A stretch of 46,924 nucleotides of DNA from a virus, in the IMG/VR virus record IMGVR_UViG_3300005613_000113, positions 1 through 46,924 of that record; one strand, written 5' to 3'. Position 1 is the stretch's first letter; each line of letters opens with the position of its first letter. The translations under genes were made by a program, and so were the position numbers. The notes beneath the pieces were generated by a model that made no database searches, had not been told where the DNA came from, and saw nothing but the letters and a program-made list of their open reading frames with translations. Shown piece after piece: positions 38,728 to 45,250 of this stretch.

Positions 38728-38731
38728 TTAT

Positions 38732-38920
38732 TTATTGCTTGATTATTAACGTTTCCGGTTTCTCCATAGCACGCCGGACAAGCAACCTAATTAGTGCTGA
38801 ACGTGAGGATATCTCCGGTATTTTCTTTTTTACTTTCCTATCAAGGAAAGTAATTTCACATTGAGTGAACCCTACCAACACATTAATTTTACGATCTTTT
38901 GCATTTACATTCTTTGTCAT
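38732..38920 (-). CDS. Ribbon-helix-helix DNA-binding regulator
   Basis: 62 residues from ATG 38920, which has AGGAGGTT upstream; the six-base-longer TTG start is within that site. Sequence fits RHH proteins: strand INVLVGFTQCEITFLDRKVK, then helix-turn with SSRSALIRLLVRRAMEKPE. It lies directly upstream of the replication promoter and TAACGG repeats, which makes it a good candidate for their repressor. Confidence 0.7.
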   Translation of the reverse strand: MTKNVNAKDRKINVLVGFTQCEITFLDRKVKKKIPEISSRSALIRLLVRRAMEKPETLIIKQ

Positions 38921-38931
38921 TAACAACCTCC

Positions 38932-39150
38932 TTATTCTTTGTCTTGATTTGCTGCCGGGATATAATCAATTCCGCGCTTTCTCATCTCTGTAATTAAAAT
39001 ATCTGTCATTTTTTTAATAACATATTCATTCTCAAAAGGCCCATGAATATGTATATGCCCAGAAGCATTAGCTACAATAACTAAATGCTCTGCAGCATTG
39101 TCTAATTCAGGTATGTTATTTTTGTTTTTACAATTAAATGGACAAATCAT
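38932..39150 (-). CDS. Hypothetical small protein, 72 aa
   Basis: Starts in overlap with the RNase H stop (ATGATT... coupling). It has an N-terminal Cys pair (MICPFNCKNKN), then LVIVANASGHIHIHGPFENE with alternating His, and a helix (YVIKKMTDILITEMRKRGI). The His pattern might bind metal. No family recognised. Confidence 0.5.
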   Translation of the reverse strand: MICPFNCKNKNNIPELDNAAEHLVIVANASGHIHIHGPFENEYVIKKMTDILITEMRKRGIDYIPAANQDKE

Positions 39151-39557
39151 TACTTACCTCCTTCCTTAGCCGCTTTATCAGCAAGATTAATTAATTGACG
39201 AGGCACCCAATCTATTTGAAGTTTGGATATCTGTTTTTTTAATTTTAAAAATTCTTGGTAAAGCGATTTAGTATTTTCATGCTTAACATTCCAATAACCT
39301 TTAGCTTGGTTGATAACTATTTTACTATCAGAAAAGATATATTTATCTAATCTCTCATTATACATCTTAGCTAATTTCATAGATTCAATCAATGCTAACC
39401 ATTCTGCCTGTATGCTTGTCTTAATACCAATACTTGCTGAATATCGATAATTAGGACAAACAATCTTTGAGTTCTTAGTCCTATCCCAAGCAACGATTCC
39501 TATTGAAGCCGGCCCGGGATTACCTTTACTAGAACCATCACAAAGAATTACTATCAT
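39150..39557 (-). CDS. RNase H-like protein
   Basis: 135 residues. RNase HI fold motifs are present: IVILCDGSSKGNPGPASIGI (first Asp), SIQAEWLALIESMKLAK (Glu), YIFSDSKIVINQAKGYWNVK (Asp), and DWVPRQLINLADKAAKEGGK near the C-terminus (Asp). All four acidic residues can be placed. It may remove RNA primers or RNA-DNA hybrids in phage replication. Shares single-base overlaps with both neighbours. Confidence 0.85.
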   Translation of the reverse strand: MIVILCDGSSKGNPGPASIGIVAWDRTKNSKIVCPNYRYSASIGIKTSIQAEWLALIESMKLAKMYNERLDKYIFSDSKIVINQAKGYWNVKHENTKSLYQEFLKLKKQISKLQIDWVPRQLINLADKAAKEGGK

Positions 39558-41137
39558 TATTTTAACATCTCCTTTGGTACTTTACCTTTAATCCTTGAGC
39601 CAATTATTTCTTTAATGATTTCTGCTTTCTTTTCTTTCCAAGTTAAACTACCAATTTTAAGTTTAAGTTCTTTTGATAATTTTTGCAAACCGGCTTTTGA
39701 AAACTTCATTAAATATTCCTCGGTAATTTCAAATTGTTTAGCAATATTTAAAGAAGCTTCTTCGCCCAATGATTGTAGTTCTTCTGTTGTGTAATTGTTT
39801 AATCTGCTTAGTACCACTAATTTAATTATTGATACTAACTTAGCATTAGTCAAACTTTTTAAGTTGTCAATATCTCTTAATTCGTAATTTGACTTTTTGC
39901 CTTTCAAACTTAAATACTCGGATATTGATTCACTGCTTGCATTTTCTTGTAAGAATAATTGATGAAGCAATATTCTGTTAGATTGGACATCTTTGACATT
40001 GGAAAGCAATCCGTTAATAAAGAATTGTCTTTTAAACAAATCAACTCTGCTTGCTTTCTGTCTTGCTTCATATTCTATCGAAGCATCTTTTTCTGGATCT
40101 CCGGTCTTAGGCAATGATGTTGCTCTGCGTTCTATTGCTTTTGATTTTCGCATTGTTCTTTTAAAACAATCTTTGTTTAAGCAAACAGGTTTTTCTTTCC
40201 CATTAGGTCCGATAATATATGCAAATGTCGGACAAGTTTTTAAACATTCCTTTTCAAACTGTTCTTTCGGAAAACCATTACCTTCATAACTTGTAAAGTC
40301 AACTATATCCTTTAACGATTCGTATTCTTTTGAACCATATCTAGGCTCTTCTTTGATTACAATTACTTTTTTTCCTTGTTTTTTGTAAGCAGATTCTTTT
40401 TCTTTCTGGACTTCTTTTATCTTTTTTGAGAAACAATCACTATTCATACATTTACCTTTTAAAGAATTATCTTTATCAAATAAATCATTGAATAATGAAC
40501 CATTGAACGTGCAACTTTTGCAATCTTTTTTATCGAAACAAGCATTTTCTAATCTTTGTGAATAATTATTCAATTCACTTTCTGCTTTCGTTGGAGAATA
40601 TCGGTAACGAATAATATCAGCGGCTAAATGTTTTTGAAACTTAGCATTAGATAATCTTGTCAATACGAAACCATGATCTTCTGATATTTTTCCTTGCTTA
40701 ATCATAGTCTTTACTTCATTGCATAAATTAAGCAAAGCTAATATTCTTTTAATCCGATATTCAGATTTCCCTGTAACCACCATGATGTCTTTTGCCTGAT
40801 AATTTTCTCCTAATGATTTATATGCTAATGCTTCATCAATAGGATTTAAATCTTTTCGTTGAAGATTCGCAACTAATTGATATTCAACGCGGTCATCTTT
40901 GTCTGCTTTGATTGCTAATATAGGAACATCAGTCAACCCAGCATACTTTGCAGCGTTAAATCTTCTATGGCCGTCAAGCAAATCAAATTTTCCGCCATTT
41001 TTTCTTACCAATAAAGGTTGAAGTATTCCTTTTTCTTTCAGCGATGTAATTAAACTTGATAAACTTTCTTTTGTAATATCCTTTCGAATATTTTCACCGA
41101 TAGATACTTGATCTATTTTGACTGTAGATAATTCCAT
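39557..41137 (-). CDS. ParB/Spo0J-like nuclease-domain protein with Cys clusters
   Basis: 526 residues after AGGAGGTAG. Residues 1-110 are a ParB N-terminal domain: IDQVSIGENIRKDITKESLS, LQPLLVRKNGGKFDLLDGHR, RFNAAKYAGLTDVPILAIKA; then QLVANLQRKDLNPIDEALAY and an HTH region. The middle holds paired Cys motifs (ACFDKKDCKSCTF, KGKCMNSDCFSKK, CLKTCPTFAYIIG, PVCLNKDCFKRTM). The C-terminal 150 residues are helical. It may bind DNA or regulate transcription; partition is doubtful because no ParA is seen. Confidence 0.8.
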   Translation of the reverse strand: MELSTVKIDQVSIGENIRKDITKESLSSLITSLKEKGILQPLLVRKNGGKFDLLDGHRRFNAAKYAGLTDVPILAIKADKDDRVEYQLVANLQRKDLNPIDEALAYKSLGENYQAKDIMVVTGKSEYRIKRILALLNLCNEVKTMIKQGKISEDHGFVLTRLSNAKFQKHLAADIIRYRYSPTKAESELNNYSQRLENACFDKKDCKSCTFNGSLFNDLFDKDNSLKGKCMNSDCFSKKIKEVQKEKESAYKKQGKKVIVIKEEPRYGSKEYESLKDIVDFTSYEGNGFPKEQFEKECLKTCPTFAYIIGPNGKEKPVCLNKDCFKRTMRKSKAIERRATSLPKTGDPEKDASIEYEARQKASRVDLFKRQFFINGLLSNVKDVQSNRILLHQLFLQENASSESISEYLSLKGKKSNYELRDIDNLKSLTNAKLVSIIKLVVLSRLNNYTTEELQSLGEEASLNIAKQFEITEEYLMKFSKAGLQKLSKELKLKIGSLTWKEKKAEIIKEIIGSRIKGKVPKEMLK

Positions 41138-41151
41138 GTAACTACCTCCTA

Positions 41152-41322
41152 TTAGTTTATTGTCATGTTGACAATATCAGGTTTTTCTTGAAACAAATCT
41201 TTTCTAAGATAAATCTTCTTGGGAAATAACAGTGGAAAAACTTCTTCAGAATTATACGTAAAAATATAATATCTATCAGTTTTTCCACTATATTCGAAAC
41301 AAATACTTACAATATCTTTCAT
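41152..41322 (-). CDS. Hypothetical protein, 56 aa
   Basis: AGGAGGTGAT, which also forms the end of the upstream ORF, precedes ATG 41322. Sequence MKDIVSICFEYSGKTDRYYI, then FTYNSEEVFPLLFPKKIYLR. Found by reading the gap. It is a small alpha/beta protein with no family recognised. Confidence 0.5.
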   Translation of the reverse strand: MKDIVSICFEYSGKTDRYYIFTYNSEEVFPLLFPKKIYLRKDLFQEKPDIVNMTIN

Positions 41323-41327
41323 TTATT

Positions 41328-41444
41328 TTAATCACCTCCTTTCTTTCTATCTTTTTTCACTTTTATCCATAATAAAATAACAAACACAAATAGGCATAGC
41401 ATAACTGTGTAGCAAAAAGTTTGTTCAGCTATTACGTATTCCAT
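41328..41444 (-). CDS. Single-pass membrane microprotein, 38 aa
   Basis: MEYVIAEQTFCYTVMLCLFV, then FVILLWIKVKKDRKKGGD: one transmembrane helix and a basic tail. Its last codons GGA GGT GAT form the ribosome site of the next gene. It may be translated by coupling from a ten-residue ORF (41476-41444) whose stop overlaps its start. Confidence 0.5.
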   Translation of the reverse strand: MEYVIAEQTFCYTVMLCLFVFVILLWIKVKKDRKKGGD

Positions 41445-41472
41445 TACTCTGCTATCCTTTTATAAGTAGTTT

Positions 41473-41580
41473 TCATTTTTTCCCTCCTTTATTTTTAACA
41501 TTCCATTCTCTTTGATGGAAGCATACTCCTAAAAGTTCGTTGAGCTCTTCCATTGTTAATTTAGGAGTCCCTAATATCAC
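41473..41580 (-). CDS. Possible 35-residue protein with GTG start
   Basis: From GTG 41580: ILGTPKLTMEELNELLGVCF, then HQREWNVKNKGGKK. The end supplies AAAGGAGGG for a following ten-residue ORF. The start is unclear: an ATG with a better site (AGGGGGTGATAA) opens only a four-codon ORF that stops just at this GTG, which suggests coupling or a disrupted start. Confidence 0.4.
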   Translation of the reverse strand: MILGTPKLTMEELNELLGVCFHQREWNVKNKGGKK

Positions 41581-41613
41581 ATAACCACCATTTTATCACC
41601 CCCTTTTTGTTTT

Positions 41614-41658
41614 TTATCTCTCATCAGTTATGTTTTAAACATAATACGCCGGAGATAA
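41614..41658 (-). ncRNA. Hammerhead-like RNA relic (no GAAA/stem III)
   Basis: On the minus strand: UUAUCUC, CGGCGUA, an 8-bp hairpin (UUAUGUUU/AAACAUAA), CUGAUGA, GAGAUAA. The first and last pieces pair perfectly (7 bp), as stem II; the hairpin equals stem I; GUA fits a cleavage triplet. The GAAA and stem III present in the other two elements are replaced by CGGC. It is probably a decayed or incomplete hammerhead and should not cut in the standard way. Confidence 0.55.
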
Positions 41659-41725
41659 GTGAGCTCGGCAGGATATGATTATATCCAGCTACGCTCACAC
41701 TCATGACAGCAGCTTTGTGCCTATT

Positions 41726-42676
41726 TTAATTACTCACCAAAGCTAAAGCAGTATCAAAAGCTTTCATCTTTAATGCTGCGCCACTTCCTAACCAAATGCT
41801 CTTTAACTTGTTTGAAGCATTATTGTTTTTAACACTTCTTTCATGGTCGACATATCTTGTTACAGCATTGTAAGCACTCCAGACTGTATCTTTAATCTCC
41901 GGATATTCCGGGCGATTGTGGAGATGCATCAAATCATAAATTTGATTTTGCTTTCTTGAAGATATATCAATATCATTTTCTCCACAGATAAGAGAGGTGA
42001 AGTAAACTTCCGCTTGCTCATCTCTTATCTCATTCTTTGAGAACTCTTTAATCGAATTCTCAAAGTCAGAGTAAAAAGTAACTGCTATTCCTAAAGCTCT
42101 TTGTGCTTCTCGGATCTTGCTATTGATATTCCCAGTATGCCTTATTGATATTCCGTCTTTTGTTTTTGACAATGCAGCTGATAAAGTATTCTGGCAAACA
42201 ACTCTTACCGGAGTGAAAAACATCTTTAACGCTGAGCAGCCATCGTGAGAATTGGTAAGCAAAAGATACTTCTCAACTATATCTTTTTTTGTAACTTCAA
42301 TGATTTCAGGTAGTTTTGCAAGTATCCAAATGCGCTCTCCTTTTCCTAAAGCTCCGGCTGTATGGTACATCGCAAACTTTTCACCAACTACTGAATCAAA
42401 GAAGTCAAAAGATTCAACGTTCTGGACAGGTTTATAAAGATTACCAACTATTCCTAAAGGCTCATTGGTATCAACTCTTACGGTAGCGAATTTACCTTCA
42501 ATCTCTTTTTGATTTTCCGTATAAACCTTTTGTAAATCTACTTGATAATCAAGATTAGCCGCTTCAATAGCTTCTTTTGCTGTAGCTGGATTATCAAGCT
42601 CAGTTCCCAAACCATGCCAAGGCTTTTGCCCTGTGTAAAACATTCTATTCCCATTCTCATTAAGATTATGTGCCAT
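41726..42676 (-). CDS. DUF932-family phage/plasmid protein
   Basis: 316 residues. Typical features: NRMFYTGQKPWHGLGTELDN at the start, TAKEAIEAANLDYQV, then SHDGCSALKMFFTPVRVVCQ and NTLSAALS, and VTRYVDHERSVKNNNASNKL. These match the DUF932 (TIGR03299-like) family found widely in phages and plasmids, whose role is still unclear. It lies between small zinc-type genes. Confidence 0.85.
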   Translation of the reverse strand: MAHNLNENGNRMFYTGQKPWHGLGTELDNPATAKEAIEAANLDYQVDLQKVYTENQKEIEGKFATVRVDTNEPLGIVGNLYKPVQNVESFDFFDSVVGEKFAMYHTAGALGKGERIWILAKLPEIIEVTKKDIVEKYLLLTNSHDGCSALKMFFTPVRVVCQNTLSAALSKTKDGISIRHTGNINSKIREAQRALGIAVTFYSDFENSIKEFSKNEIRDEQAEVYFTSLICGENDIDISSRKQNQIYDLMHLHNRPEYPEIKDTVWSAYNAVTRYVDHERSVKNNNASNKLKSIWLGSGAALKMKAFDTALALVSN

Positions 42677-42685
42677 TTAACCCTC

Positions 42686-42874
42686 CTACGCTTTTACAAA
42701 ATTTGTACTTTTTTCACTCTCATCTTTTCCTTGATTGAAACACTCATCGCAGTTACAAGATACCTTGCCTGTTCCTTCCCACATTACCCAATCTCTTGAA
42801 TCCAAAGATGCACCGATAAAAAAAGATACTTCCTTTTTTATCTTCCCGCAGTAATCACACTTTAACTTACTCAT
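42686..42874 (-). CDS. Zinc-finger small protein, 62 aa
   Basis: ATG 42874 follows AAAGGAGGTGAG; a GTG nine bases earlier is inside that site. Cys pairs: LKCDYCGKIKKEV near the start and VSCNCDECFNQGK near the end; between is IGASLDSRDWVMWEGTG. Probably zinc-bound. It is the first gene after the second hammerhead (42966-43034). Confidence 0.6.
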   Translation of the reverse strand: MSKLKCDYCGKIKKEVSFFIGASLDSRDWVMWEGTGKVSCNCDECFNQGKDESEKSTNFVKA

Positions 42875-42903
42875 GCTTCTCACCTCCTTTTAGAATAGAT
42901 TTA

Positions 42904-42942
42904 TAAAGAGATAATAATTATTTAACTTTTACTATCTCTTTA
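42904..42942 (-). other. Perfect 10-bp hairpin between ribozyme and gene
   Basis: TAAAGAGATA pairs fully with TATCTCTTTA around 19 AT-rich bases. It would fold at or near the 5' region of the RNA left after ribozyme cleavage and could protect it or tune translation of the gene at 42874. Confidence 0.65.
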
Positions 42943-42965
42943 CAGATAATTTGCTGAATTCTTAT

Positions 42966-43034
42966 GCCTCATCAGAGCCAGTATCTCTGGCTGACATCTC
43001 CGATTAACTTTCGTTGTATCAGAGATGTTTCGGC
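42966..43034 (-). ncRNA. Hammerhead ribozyme (type II), copy 2
   Basis: Minus strand, 5' to 3': stem II strand GCC; core GAAA; stem III CAUCUC/GAGAUG with a 21-base loop; cleavage triplet GUC; stem I AGCCAG/CUGGCU with AGAUA loop; core CUGAUGA; stem II strand GGC. Every conserved core base of the hammerhead fits, with C15.2-G16.2 and A15.1-U16.1 pairs. Stem II is only 3 bp. Predicted cut is between 42993 and 42992. It lies between the Api92-like gene and the zinc-finger gene. Confidence 0.88.
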
Positions 43035-43044
43035 TATCAGTCTT

Positions 43045-43587
43045 TTACCCTCCTCTATTGCCAAAATAATCACCTGATAAATATTGAATAACTTTTCCGC
43101 CTTCAACCTCTAATATTCCGTTAAAGCCCATTCCACATTCAAAATACCGCAGCTCAAAGTTTAAATAAGGAAACATCTTACTCATTTTTTTAATCAATGG
43201 CTCAGGCGGCGACCAAGCAGAATTGAATTGATAAAAGAGCTCATCGTTTGTATCTATCTCTAATTTTACATCATAACAACCCCACTTTGTCCCCCACTCT
43301 TTTACACACCAACTATACCCTCCGGAATTATAACCATCTTTAATGTATGGAAACTTTTCTAACGCTTTTTCGTATGCGTCTTTTTCTCCTTTCAATTCTT
43401 CAATCAACCTATTGCGCTTTTCATCTTGTTCTTTCGCTTTTTTATCTTGCTCATCAAATTCTTTAGGATAAGGAATAAATTTATTAGCAGATAATAGGCA
43501 ATCTCCTTCTTTAGCGAAAGCTTTAAACTTTGCTATGTCTTTAATAGAGCCGGTAACTCTTAATTCATTATCAACGTGATTAGGCAT
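43045..43587 (-). CDS. Api92/DUF1281-like ferredoxin-fold phage protein
   Basis: 180 residues after AAAGGAGG. The start MPNHVDNELRVTGSIKDIAK, the middle YSWCVKEWGTKWGCYDVKLE, then FQFNSAWSPPEP-type phrase (YQFNSAWSPPEPLIKKMSKM) and ELRYFECGMGFNGI are typical of the Api92-like (DUF1281) family of phage and plasmid proteins. A charged helical insert (KKAKEQDEKRNRLIEELKGE) sits after residue 45. The role is unknown; it stands in the accessory operon just upstream of a ribozyme. Confidence 0.8.
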   Translation of the reverse strand: MPNHVDNELRVTGSIKDIAKFKAFAKEGDCLLSANKFIPYPKEFDEQDKKAKEQDEKRNRLIEELKGEKDAYEKALEKFPYIKDGYNSGGYSWCVKEWGTKWGCYDVKLEIDTNDELFYQFNSAWSPPEPLIKKMSKMFPYLNFELRYFECGMGFNGILEVEGGKVIQYLSGDYFGNRGG

Positions 43588-43588
43588 A

Positions 43589-43735
43589 TCAACCTCCTTT
43601 ATTTCTTAAAGCAAAATAAATAGCGTATAGTTGTTTCTTGCTCATCTTTATAAACTTTGCTTTACTTTGCGGATAAGCAATAGACAACGCCCCGACGATC
43701 TCCCACTTATGCTTTGGTATATAATAGTTATACAT
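43589..43735 (-). CDS. Small basic protein, 48 aa
   Basis: ATG 43735 with AGAGGTAAGAG upstream. Sequence MYNYYIPKHKWEIVGALSIA, then PQSKAKFIKMSKKQLYAIYF. Likely a small helical domain similar to DNA-binding microproteins of phages. Its 3' end (AAAGGAGG) is the ribosome site of the Api92-like gene. Found by reading the gap. Confidence 0.55.
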   Translation of the reverse strand: MYNYYIPKHKWEIVGALSIAYPQSKAKFIKMSKKQLYAIYFALRNKGG

Positions 43736-43754
43736 CTCTTACCTCTTTGTACTT

Positions 43755-43955
43755 CTATATTCCAAACATGTCTTGATACATTTCTGCTATCTCTGCACTT
43801 TCCTCAATATCAAATATTGCGTTTGGAACGCTTGGATAATCTTCGTCGAGCTTTTGTCTTTCTGGAGTTAATCTATCCCGGCAATCATTACAGAGATAAC
43901 TATAGTCTGAAATCATTGTGTCTTTTTTGCACTTTTGACATATACCTTTTTTCAT
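43755..43955 (-). CDS. Zinc-ribbon small protein, 66 aa
   Basis: After TAGGAGG. It has CQKCKKDTMISDYSYLCNDC: two CxxC pairs 13 residues apart, then a RDRLTPERQKLDEDYP segment and an acidic tail (IEESAEIAEMYQDMF). A small zinc-bound adaptor is likely. Confidence 0.6.
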   Translation of the reverse strand: MKKGICQKCKKDTMISDYSYLCNDCRDRLTPERQKLDEDYPSVPNAIFDIEESAEIAEMYQDMFGI

Positions 43956-43967
43956 ATTATCCTCCTA

Positions 43968-44141
43968 TTAAAAGTCTGCTGTGTGGACAATTTCTTTTCC
44001 GTCTTTTTCACATAAATAGATGCTTATCTGATAACTCTTTTTTACTTTTAACTGCTTTGCTAACTTTAACTGCGCTGCATACGTTGTTTCGGCATAGACT
44101 TCATACTTTTTGCCCTTATATAATCCGATATAGCCGTTCAT
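43968..44141 (-). CDS. Small conserved phage/plasmid-type protein, 57 aa
   Basis: ATG 44141 after AAAGGAGGTGAGAG. Sequence NGYIGLYKGKKYEVYAETTY, AAQLKLAKQLKVKKSYQISI, YLCEKDGKEIVHTADF. I recognise this pattern from small proteins found in phages and mobile elements, function unknown. It is the first gene after hammerhead copy 1; its mRNA 5' end would be set by ribozyme cleavage. Confidence 0.65.
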   Translation of the reverse strand: MNGYIGLYKGKKYEVYAETTYAAQLKLAKQLKVKKSYQISIYLCEKDGKEIVHTADF

Positions 44142-44168
44142 CTCTCACCTCCTTTTTTTTGTTTTGTT

Positions 44169-44227
44169 ATAGCTCGTCAGTATGTTTTCAAAACACAGAC
44201 GGCGGAGATAATCCGCCGTTTCGCTAT
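44169..44227 (-). ncRNA. Hammerhead ribozyme (type II), copy 1
   Basis: Minus strand, 5' to 3': stem II strand AUAGC; core GAAA; stem III CGGCGGA/UCCGCCG with a UUAUC loop; cleavage triplet GUC; stem I UGUGUUUU/AAAACAUA; core CUGACGA; stem II strand GCUAU. Stem II is a perfect 5 bp. All invariant core bases fit the hammerhead (position 7 is variable). Predicted cut is between 44198 and 44197. The structure starts at the stop codon of a short ORF and ends 28 bases before the next ATG. Confidence 0.93.
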
Positions 44228-44278
44228 TTAGTCTTTATAACTTTCCGGAAATAACCAATTTAACATCTCTTCGTCCAT
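44228..44278 (-). CDS. Possible 16-residue peptide
   Basis: AAAGGAG stands before ATG; sequence MDEEMLNWLFPESYKD. Its stop touches stem II of the hammerhead. It is too short to be sure of; the good ribosome site is the only support. Confidence 0.35.
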   Translation of the reverse strand: MDEEMLNWLFPESYKD

Positions 44279-44317
44279 AAAACTCCTTTTGTCTTTTCCG
44301 CTGTAACGATTTAACGT

Positions 44318-44416
44318 TTAGCGAAGCGGACACTTTTCGCAGTCTTTTCTACTGCAATTATTGCATATATTGAACAACCTTCTCATCACCTTTTTAATCT
44401 TTTTAATCTTTTTCAT
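44318..44416 (-). CDS. Cys-cluster microprotein, 32 aa
   Basis: ATG 44416 after AGGAGATAAAG. Basic helix (KKIKKIKKVMRRLFN) followed by CNNCSRKDCEKCPLR with five closely spaced Cys/His-like ligands (four Cys). It could bind zinc or an iron-sulphur cluster and nucleic acid. It directly follows the hydrolase gene. Confidence 0.5.
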   Translation of the reverse strand: MKKIKKIKKVMRRLFNICNNCSRKDCEKCPLR

Positions 44417-44425
44417 CTTTATCTC

Positions 44426-44815
44426 CTATTTGTAAAATACTTGGTCTTTGTATTCATAAACTTTTGTTAAAGATTTCACCCAATAAGGAGTGCCAAAAGC
44501 TTTGATATTCTCCCAATGGGTAGCGCCGTTAGTTATGTCTTTTTCGCTTGATTCATTCCACGCTTTTTCTGCTAACCGCCAAACCCATTCAGGCTCTTTG
44601 TCAACGTGTTTTGCGTTAACTCCATATACACCTTTTAGCGTTTCGCGATTTCGAATAGCGCAAGCGACAGATAACATACCTGTATAGCCTTGATTGCTTG
44701 CTTCTCCGATGATTGCCCTTATAGCTTTTTGCTTATCAATCTGTCCGGCATAAACCGAAGTATGAAAGATAAGCAAGAAGATTAAGGAAAGTAAACGTCT
44801 TTTTGCTTTATTCAT
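44426..44815 (-). CDS. Secreted cell-wall hydrolase (SleB/Hydrolase_2 family), endolysin candidate
   Basis: 129 residues from ATG 44815, which follows GAGGAGGTT; the longer frame to 44830 lacks a site. Residues 1-23 form a signal peptide (RRLLSLIFLLIFHTSVYA). The catalytic domain has AIRAIIGEASNQGYTGMLSV (Glu), ACAIRNRETLKGVYG, then TNGATHWENIKAFGTPYWVK, as in SleB/CwlJ-type hydrolases. With a signal peptide it would reach the wall without a holin. Being outside the late lysis region is unusual; it may act in lysis or in early remodelling. Confidence 0.8.
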   Translation of the reverse strand: MNKAKRRLLSLIFLLIFHTSVYAGQIDKQKAIRAIIGEASNQGYTGMLSVACAIRNRETLKGVYGVNAKHVDKEPEWVWRLAEKAWNESSEKDITNGATHWENIKAFGTPYWVKSLTKVYEYKDQVFYK

Positions 44816-44816
44816 A

Positions 44817-44966
44817 TTAAACCTCCTCAATTCTGCATTCTGACAACCAGAAGTCTTGCTTACAGCAATAGATACCGAAGCGCGTTTCCTCTTTTGGATT
44901 TATTTCTCTATTGCAAAAAGGGCAATAGAACTTGCGCTTTACCATATCTTTTAATGATATAAACAT
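44817..44966 (-). CDS. Zinc-ribbon microprotein, 49 aa
   Basis: ATG 44966 after AAAGGAGGTGAG. Sequence FISLKDMVKRKFYCPFCNRE, then GIYCCKQDFWLSECRIEEV. CxxC followed by CC and C gives a likely zinc site. It stands two bases before the hydrolase start. Found by reading the gap. Confidence 0.6.
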   Translation of the reverse strand: MFISLKDMVKRKFYCPFCNREINPKEETRFGIYCCKQDFWLSECRIEEV

Positions 44967-45100
44967 CTTTCTCACCTCCTTTGTGTTTTTATACGGTTAA
45001 TCTATTCTAAATTAAATGCTGAGATATAAAGACGTTGGAAAGCTGGGAGGGGGAATACCTCCACTACTCTCCAATAAAACAACTCAATAACATCTTCACT
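44967..45100 (-). other. Leader with nested inverted repeats
   Basis: No gene is visible. TTGGA/TCCAA (45035-45039 with 45070-45074) encloses GGAGG/CCTCC. It lies upstream of the 44966 operon on the minus strand and downstream of the AT-rich repeats. It could be an attenuator or part of the replication origin. Confidence 0.4.
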
Positions 45101-45153
45101 ATTATATATACTATATAGAGAAACTTACTATATATTATATATACTATATAGAG
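45101..45153. repeat. AT-rich 20-bp direct repeats next to DnaA array (possible unwinding element)
   Basis: A 20-bp unit (ATTATATATACTATATAGAG) occurs at 45101-45120 and 45134-45153. It is almost pure A/T and lies 100 bases from the DnaA-box array, as expected of a duplex unwinding element. Confidence 0.6.
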
Positions 45154-45250
45154 TGCAATTTTTAACTGCTTAAACATTTCGTCAATGAGATAAAACATTT
45201 CAGAGATAATATAACTGGATAGCGCTTTGAACTCGGCTAACGAGCAAAGT

